A stretch of 64,000 nucleotides of DNA, taken from positions 1 through 64,000 of the forward strand of contig NZ_NFLI01000008.1 in the NCBI RefSeq assembly GCF_002160825.1, read 5' to 3'. The stretch comes from Lachnoclostridium sp. An131. GTDB lineage: Bacteria > Bacillota > Clostridia > Lachnospirales > Lachnospiraceae. The position numbers were made by a program, and so were the translations under genes. This document shows, in pieces, positions 59,325 to 64,000 of this stretch. The notes beneath the pieces were generated by a model that was not told the origin of the DNA, ran no database searches, and worked only from the letters and a program-made list of their open reading frames with translations. The stretch's first letter is position 1. Each line of letters begins with the position of its first letter.

Positions 59325-60113
59325 TCAGTCCAGGAGTGTCCGAAGAACCTTCAGAACTCCGTCGTTTACATTTGTATCTGTCACATATTTCGCGGCCTTC
59401 TTTACTGCCTCTGCCGCATTTCCCACCGCATAGCTCTCTGTGGCGCTGCGAATCATTTCCAAATCGTTATGATTATCGCCGAATACCATAGTCTCATCCG
59501 GGCTGATTTTCAGAATCTGCTGAATGCTTCGGATAGCATTTCCCTTATTGGTATCCTTATTCATGAAATCCACCCAGATATCTCCCGAGACTGCGCAGTA
59601 CAGCCTGTCTCTCCAGCGGGGAATCATGATATCCGCCACCTCCCGGATATTTGTTTTCCGGTAAATGGCCATTTTATTCACCCGGTATTCCCGGGCCAGC
59701 ACATCCTCTACAACGGTGATTCTGCTTCTGTATCCGTTTTCCACCAGATCCAGAAATTCCGGATCCGAGCTTTCCGTATAAAACCCTTCCTTGGTATCCA
59801 GAGTAAAGCTGGTTCCCGGAATACGGCGGACCTCCTGTACCCACTGGCGGATTAAGGTCCAGTCAATGAGCTGTTCCAGCATATCATAGCCTCTGCAGCA
59901 GACATAGGCCCCATTTTCCGTAATAAAAATCATATCGTTTTTTACCGGCTCAAAGAGCTTCGACATACTTGTATAATGGCGTCCGCTGGCTGCGGCAAAC
60001 AGAATATCCTTTGCCTTCAGCTTCCGGATCGTCTCAAAAATTTCCGGGTTAATCTGCGCGGTTCCCTCCGGCAGCAGAGTTCCGTCTATATCGCTGGCCA
60101 CGAGCTTTATCAT
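59325..60113 (-). CDS. Cof-type HAD phosphatase
   Basis: A 262-residue HAD-IIB hydrolase. Motif I VASDIDGTLLPEG, motif II FAAASGR, C2B cap in the middle, and motif IV VFGDNHNDLEMI. Members dephosphorylate sugar phosphates, pyridoxal phosphate or flavin precursors; the substrate is not readable. Complete length. Lies 4 bp from the next HAD gene, so two different phosphatases share an operon with maf. Confidence 0.88.
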   Translation of the reverse strand: MIKLVASDIDGTLLPEGTAQINPEIFETIRKLKAKDILFAAASGRHYTSMSKLFEPVKNDMIFITENGAYVCCRGYDMLEQLIDWTLIRQWVQEVRRIPGTSFTLDTKEGFYTESSDPEFLDLVENGYRSRITVVEDVLAREYRVNKMAIYRKTNIREVADIMIPRWRDRLYCAVSGDIWVDFMNKDTNKGNAIRSIQQILKISPDETMVFGDNHNDLEMIRSATESYAVGNAAEAVKKAAKYVTDTNVNDGVLKVLRTLLD

Positions 60114-60116
60114 TTC

Positions 60117-60782
60117 TCATTTCTCCCTTCCGTAAATATCTGCAAGCTCTCCGGCTTGTGCAATCACCTGGTCCGCGCCGTCTCTTTCGAGCTCTTCCCT
60201 GTCCCGAAATCCCCAGAGCACGCCGACCGTATACATGTTCGCCGCTCTTCCGGTCTTCATATCTGTTCCCGTATCCCCCACATACAGGCATTCCTCCGGC
60301 AGAACGCCAAGCCTCTCCGCCAGATACAGCGCTCCGTCCGGCGCCGGCTTCCTTGGAAACAGATCCGACTGGCCCTGCACCAGATCAAAGGTATCAAGAG
60401 CAAACGTCTTTTCTATCACCTTCACCGTATTTTCATGGGGCTTATTCGACAGAACCGCCAGCTTCGCCCCTTCGCCTTTCAGCCTCTTCAGCACCTCCGG
60501 AATTCCCGGATATGGCTTCACATGATACAGGCAGCCCTCATGAAAATACTTTGTATAGAGCTTTTTCGCCTCCTCAAAACGGGCGCACTCCTCGTCGCCT
60601 CCGAAGCGCAGCAGCCGGCGCATAAGCACATCCACGCCGTCTCCTACAAAAGCCTTATACTCTTCCAGCGTCGCCTGGCGCAGTCCCAAGTCCGAAAGCA
60701 TCCTGTTTCCGCTCCAGGCAATCGATTCCACGCTGTCGCACAATGTGCCGTCCAAATCAAAGATACATGCCCGATAACTCAT
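60117..60782 (-). CDS. Phosphoglycolate phosphatase-like HAD hydrolase
   Basis: A 221-residue HAD-IA enzyme. Motif I IFDLDGTLCDSVESI, motif II LAVLSNKPHE, motif III KPAPDG and motif IV LYVGDTGTDMKTGRAA. Gph/PpaX-like. The stop is 3 bp before the Cof-type gene; the start overlaps the maf stop by 4 bp. Confidence 0.88.
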   Translation of the reverse strand: MSYRACIFDLDGTLCDSVESIAWSGNRMLSDLGLRQATLEEYKAFVGDGVDVLMRRLLRFGGDEECARFEEAKKLYTKYFHEGCLYHVKPYPGIPEVLKRLKGEGAKLAVLSNKPHENTVKVIEKTFALDTFDLVQGQSDLFPRKPAPDGALYLAERLGVLPEECLYVGDTGTDMKTGRAANMYTVGVLWGFRDREELERDGADQVIAQAGELADIYGREK

Positions 60783-61384
60783 GCCTCATCCTCCTCTTCC
60801 GGCTGCAGCAGGTCAATTCCCTGCCTCAAAAGCTCCTGATAAAAACGGGCTGCCGGAAAGCCCACCACATTCATATATTCTCCATGAATCTCACGGATAA
60901 ACGGCATACAGCCTCCCTGGATCGCGTACGCCCCGGCCTTGTCCATGGGCTCGCCAGAGGCTGCATACCTCCGGATCCACTGTTCCGTCATCGGGTACAT
61001 GCTTACCCTGGTGCCTTCTGCAAAATGGCTTACGGTTCTTCCTGTTTCCGTATCTATCACGGCGACTCCGGTATACACCATATGCGTGTTTCCCGAAAGC
61101 ATTTTCAGCATGCGAACAGCGTCCTCCTCCTCTGCAGGCTTGCCAAGAATCCTTCCTTCAAAAGCCACAACCGTATCCGCCCCTATGACCAGGGCGGGCT
61201 CTGTCTGCTTCTCTGCCGCCTCCAAAGCCTTCTGAAGAGCCAGCTCTTTCACTGCCTCTTCCGGATCTGCCGTGTTCAGCTGTTCTTCTCCAGAGCTTGG
61301 GCAAATCGAAAAAGCAAGGCCCATCTGCTCTAAAATTTCCTTCCTCCGGGGCGAAGCCGAAGCAAGAATCAGTTTCTTTTTCAT
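60779..61384 (-). CDS. maf: Maf nucleotide pyrophosphatase
   Basis: A 201-residue Maf/Ham1-like protein. LILASASPRRKEILEQMGL at the start, VIGADTVVAFEGRILGKP and MLSGNTHMVYTGVAVID are the signature blocks. Maf proteins hydrolyse dTTP/UTP or modified nucleotides and in Bacillus slow septation. It overlaps both neighbours by 4 bp. Confidence 0.93.
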   Translation of the reverse strand: MKKKLILASASPRRKEILEQMGLAFSICPSSGEEQLNTADPEEAVKELALQKALEAAEKQTEPALVIGADTVVAFEGRILGKPAEEEDAVRMLKMLSGNTHMVYTGVAVIDTETGRTVSHFAEGTRVSMYPMTEQWIRRYAASGEPMDKAGAYAIQGGCMPFIREIHGEYMNVVGFPAARFYQELLRQGIDLLQPEEEDEA

Positions 61385-61752
61385 TTGATATTTACTCCTC
61401 CAAAAACACAGGCCGCGTTGACAGCGGCTCTCTTTATCCTTGTATTGGAAAGCAGGATGCTGACTCCTATCAAAATCAGAATCAGCGGAACCAGAAGGCG
61501 GCGCAGCAGGCTTAAATCAATCACATCCCAGGCGCCCAGAAGCAGGGCGGCTCCGACAATCAGGCCGGCAGCATTGGCGCCGTTCACACCGCGCTGTATG
61601 ATACTTACAATACAGGGTATAATAATAATCAGAGTCCACCAGCCTCTGAAAAACAGCGTGAAATCCCAAAATCCCAGCGTATTGCCTGCATAGCTGACGC
61701 CCGCCGCTATCAGCAGGAGCCCCAGAACGATACTGGAAATTCGATTTTTCAT
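61381..61752 (-). CDS. LiaI/LiaF-N-terminal-like membrane protein (DUF5668)
   Basis: About 123 residues from ATG at 61752 (a TTG at 61761 is also possible), with AAAGGA upstream. Four hydrophobic segments: SSIVLGLLLIAAGVSYAG, WWTLIIIIPCIVSII, AAGLIVGAALLLGAWD, LLVPLILILIGVSILL. The protein ends AACVFGGVNIK, which is where the beta-helical LiaF C-terminal domain (FGG...) would begin. It looks like a LiaF-type protein cut at the domain boundary, or a natural short form. No liaRS genes are present. Confidence 0.6.
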   Translation of the reverse strand: MKNRISSIVLGLLLIAAGVSYAGNTLGFWDFTLFFRGWWTLIIIIPCIVSIIQRGVNGANAAGLIVGAALLLGAWDVIDLSLLRRLLVPLILILIGVSILLSNTRIKRAAVNAACVFGGVNIK

Positions 61753-61989
61753 TCCGCACAAATCCTTTCTGTCCGGCAGTTCGTCTGCACATGTTATCTG
61801 TCTCTTCCGGTACCATCTAATAGAGTAATATATATTTTTTATAATGACAACAAATTTTTAATATTTTTTCGCTTTTCTTTTTTGCCATTCCGTATTACAA
61901 TAGAGAAAAATTACCAAACATAATCTTCGGAACCGGCTGCGGCCGCCGGAGCAAAAAATCAGAAATCTATTTAAGGAGGAAACTGTAAT
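61753..61989. other. Divergent AT-rich regulatory gap
   Basis: A 237-bp gap between the maf operon and the LEA-like gene. It holds TTGTTG/TATATT-like boxes (minus, about 61826-61852) and TACAAT/CATAAT-like boxes (plus, about 61895-61924) without good spacing. A GC-rich dyad CCGGCTGCGGCCGCCGG lies at 61932-61948. No gene is seen. Confidence 0.4.
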
Positions 61990-62310
61990 ATGAAAAAGCT
62001 GTTGAAATTTGTCGGAACCGTGGCTGCTTTAAGCGCTGTCGTGGCCGGAGGCGTAGCGCTTTACAAAAAGTTCTTCGCACCGGAAGAGGATTTCAGCGAT
62101 CTGGACGATGATTTTGACGACGAATTCGAGGATGAGGATCTGGACAGCGACACCCAGGCAGAGAGAGGCTATGTATCTCTGAACAACACAGCCGAGGCCG
62201 TAAAGGAAAAAGCTGCGGATGCAGGCGAGACTGTAAAGGAAGCTGCGAAGGAAGTGAAGGAAACAGTTGCAGACGCAGCGGAGGAAGTAAAAGAAACCAT
62301 TACAGAATAA
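61990..62310 (+). CDS. Membrane-anchored LEA-like acidic protein
   Basis: A 106-residue protein. A short hydrophobic N-terminus (KLLKFVGTVAALSAVVAGGVALYKKFF) acts as membrane anchor. A very acidic stretch follows (DFSDLDDDFDDEFEDEDLDSD), then an 11-mer-like helical repeat (AEAVKEKAADAGETVKEAAKEVKETVADAAEEVKETITE) as in late-embryogenesis/YtxH-type stress proteins. The role is unknown; such proteins are often general-stress genes. ATG with TTAAGGAGG 11 nt upstream. The first palindromic element begins 6 nt after the stop. Confidence 0.65.
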   Translation: MKKLLKFVGTVAALSAVVAGGVALYKKFFAPEEDFSDLDDDFDDEFEDEDLDSDTQAERGYVSLNNTAEAVKEKAADAGETVKEAAKEVKETVADAAEEVKETITE

Positions 62311-62315
62311 GAGAC

Positions 62316-62478
62316 GCTTTCTGTATCCTGTGTTCGGCCCAGGCCGCTTTCTCTTGCCACTGCGTGGCAATTCACCTTGCGGACGTTTCACGGACGCATG
62401 TATGCTTCCGGACGGACCAAGTTCCGCCTGAATCCTACATGCGTCCGCGAAAAGCCGGACACGTGGATATCAGAAAGC
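62316..62478 (+). repeat. Long palindromic element, copy A
   Basis: Outer stem GCTTTCTG-TATCC with GGATA-CAGAAAGC. Inner perfect 12-bp stem CGGACGCATGTA (62391-62402) with TACATGCGTCCG (62436-62447), capped by a small hairpin (GGACGGA...TTCCGCC). It contains a 45-bp extra piece (62338-62382), itself with the hairpin TTGCCAC-TGC-GTGGCAA, that copy B lacks. It lies in sense orientation behind the LEA-like gene. REP/BIME-like or a structured 3' UTR. Confidence 0.75.
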
Positions 62479-62663
62479 TTACATAGATTCGCCCCGCTCA
62501 GATTTCTACCCCGCGTTCCAATACGCACATCATCACAGAAACACATTCTGTATACGCAATAAATTTCTTGTCATCTAAATCTCCCACCATTCACTAAATG
62601 AGCTGACTGTCCTATCCCCCTCTGTTTCACCGCCATCAGAAATAAACGATAGAAGCAAATACG
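62479..62663. other. Spacer between the two palindromic elements
   Basis: 185 bp, AT-rich, no open frame with a start and ribosome site. It separates the convergent genes. Nothing recognised. Confidence 0.4.
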
Positions 62664-62797
62664 GGCTTTCGGTTTTCTGATATCCCAGTGTCCGGCTTTT
62701 CGCGGACATCTGTGTGGTTCAGGCGGACTTCAGTCCGTCCGGAAGCATACAGATGTCCGTGAAATGTCCGAACACAGGATACAGAAAATCGAAAGCC
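62664..62797 (-). repeat. Long palindromic element, copy B (inverted)
   Basis: The reverse complement of copy A without its 45-bp insert. Outer stem GGCTTTCG (62664-62671) with CGAAAGCC (62790-62797) and TTTTCTG with CAGAAAA. Inner stem CGGACATCTGTG (62703-62714) with TACAGATGTCCG (62748-62759). Relative to copy A, three base pairs of the inner stem differ and every change is compensated on the other arm. It is in sense orientation behind iadA. Confidence 0.75.
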
Positions 62798-62823
62798 CTG
62801 CATCCTTCTATCTTTTATTTCCT

Positions 62824-64000
62824 TTATTTCTTCTCAAAGGTTCCGAATACCTGCTGCTCTCCGTCTTTCACAACAAACTGCCCCTTCGCCATAACCGTCT
62901 TAAGCTCCAGCGTGTCATCCGTCAGGAAACAGATATCCGCGTCAAATCCAGCCTTAAGCTGTCCCTTGGCCCCGAGCTTCAACACAGAAGCCACATTCGA
63001 GGTAATTCCCTTTACTGCAATCTCCAGCGGAATTCCTTCCTTCTGTACGCACTCGCGAATCTCTTTGAGCAGGCTGGACGCCTTTCCGATGCCAATTCCC
63101 TGATATTCTCCCTGTGCGTTGAAGACAGGCATACTGCCCTGTCCGTCAGAGGAAATCGTGAAACGGTCGCTGGAAATTCCCATATCCAGCAGTCTTCTGA
63201 CGCCTCTGCATACCCGTACCTCGTCGCAGATCGTTTCCCAGTAATCGATGTCCTCATTGCCCGAAAAATCAATGGTCAGGCCTTCCTTTGCAAGCTCCAG
63301 GCAGGCATCAAAAAGGCCTGCGTTGCGGTTTACGTGGGTGGGAAGAAACTGGGAAGCCGGAATCTCTGTCTCATGAAGCACGCGCTCAATCAGATCCATA
63401 TGTCTCGGACTGTCTCCCAGATGCACATTCACCACTCCGGCCTTGCCGGAAAGCATGCCGGCTACGCGGGCGTCCGCCGCAATCCGGGCAAATTCCTCAA
63501 AGGTGGGCTGCGAAGAACGGTGATCTGAAATTGCCACCTCTCCGACGCCAATCACCTTGTCCAGCATCATAATATCTTTCATGATGCTGTCCGTAAGCGT
63601 CTGTACCGGAACACGATAGGAGCCTGTATACACGTAAGTACTGATTCCTTCATTTTCCAGTGCATGGGCCTTCGCCAGGAGAGCCGTCATATCTCTGGCC
63701 ACGCTGTCTGTTCCGATACAGCCCACCACAGTAGTAATTCCGTTCCTGATCAGATCTCCCAACGACGCTTCGGGTGTCCTGGTCTGAAAACCGCCTTCGC
63801 CGCCCCCTCCCAGAATATGCTCATGACTGTCGATAAAGCCCGGCACGGCAGCCATACCGTCCGCATCCATTTCCTCTACTTCTACGCTTCCGCCGAAATC
63901 AGCCTTCAGTCCTTCCCCTACCGCTGCAATTCTGCCGCCGAGTACCAGAATATCCTTTACTCCGGCATACTCCGGCTGATAAACCTTTGCGTTTCGGATC
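62824..64000 (-). CDS. iadA: Isoaspartyl (beta-aspartyl) dipeptidase, 5' end beyond window
   Basis: At least 392 residues visible; the frame runs on past 64000 as IRNAKVYQPEYAGVKDILVLGGRIAAVG, so only a few N-terminal residues are missing. An amidohydrolase: metal motif PGFIDSHEHILGGGGEGGF, VYTGSYRVPV (carbamylated-Lys region), VGEVAISDHRSSQP, VNVHLGDSPRHMDL, FLPTHVNRN and TISSDGQGSMP. It splits beta-aspartyl dipeptides formed by protein ageing. Convergent with the LEA-like gene across the palindromic elements. Confidence 0.92.
   Translation of the reverse strand, partial: IRNAKVYQPEYAGVKDILVLGGRIAAVGEGLKADFGGSVEVEEMDADGMAAVPGFIDSHEHILGGGGEGGFQTRTPEASLGDLIRNGITTVVGCIGTDSVARDMTALLAKAHALENEGISTYVYTGSYRVPVQTLTDSIMKDIMMLDKVIGVGEVAISDHRSSQPTFEEFARIAADARVAGMLSGKAGVVNVHLGDSPRHMDLIERVLHETEIPASQFLPTHVNRNAGLFDACLELAKEGLTIDFSGNEDIDYWETICDEVRVCRGVRRLLDMGISSDRFTISSDGQGSMPVFNAQGEYQGIGIGKASSLLKEIRECVQKEGIPLEIAVKGITSNVASVLKLGAKGQLKAGFDADICFLTDDTLELKTVMAKGQFVVKDGEQQVFGTFEKK

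Noticed and set aside
62316-62797. Palindromic elements considered as a CRISPR array or IS ends
   Set aside because: There are only two copies in inverted orientation, no regular spacers and no transposase frame between them.

Overview
The window reads as chromosome of a Lachnospiraceae-type member of the Clostridia. The evidence is gene content, not a database match: a GGGtGRT protein with a NifU-like partner, a DUF5716/DUF5717 pair, an UPF0210 plus ACT-domain pair, a DUF4321 protein, SepF with YlmH and YggS, sigma-A promoters with TTGACA/TATAAT-like boxes, and AGGAGG ribosome binding sites before most genes. Almost all genes lie on the minus strand. The exceptions are tmcAL, an AT-rich orphan at 25.9 kb, a PLP aminotransferase at 56.9 kb and an LEA-like protein at 62.0 kb.

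Layout. Positions 1-1.3 kb are accessory: the broken end of a radical-SAM gene, a locus built like a par/Fst type I toxin-antitoxin, and a DUF2442/DUF4160-like pair. 1.3-4.9 kb holds the GGGtGRT/NifU-like operon and an FAD oxidoreductase behind a purine-type riboswitch. 5-12.6 kb holds topoisomerase III, TraX and RluA operons with an inserted Rpn-type nuclease. 12.8-21.1 kb holds tmcAL and, on the other strand, a housekeeping operon (zf-HC2 protein, polA, coaE, walJ, ACT protein, UPF0210, HAD). 21.2-26.5 kb holds adenine deaminase and an accessory patch (DUF2625 and unknowns) that ends at the 3' side of a tRNA-Leu(CAA).

26.6-33.4 kb carries a YczE-like membrane protein, rluD, lspA, aroB, ylmH, sepF, yggS and an HlyD-like protein. 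34-44 kb is the cell-shape and division-site cluster: DUF4321, radC, mreB, mreC, mreD, PBP2, minC, minD, minE, rodA, mgsA, all in one direction. 44-49.5 kb has two flavoproteins, a methionine-gamma-lyase-family PLP enzyme and miaA. 49.5-52 kb is a polar amino-acid ABC transporter. 52.2-56.8 kb is an uncharacterised three-gene set (TPR-like protein, actin/Hsp70-like DUF5716, DUF5717). 57-61.8 kb has a PLP aminotransferase, a PrsA-like foldase, HAD phosphatases and maf. The window ends in isoaspartyl dipeptidase iadA, which runs off the right edge.

The most notable non-coding elements are: a guanine-type purine aptamer whose terminator overlaps the aptamer, predicting an ON switch; the convergent toxin/antisense RNA locus at the left edge; a pair of long palindromic elements with compensated base changes, each in sense orientation behind one of two convergent genes at 62.3-62.8 kb; and a 35-bp direct repeat flanking the Rpn-type gene. 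All functional calls rest on motif recognition by eye; no searches or folding programs were run.
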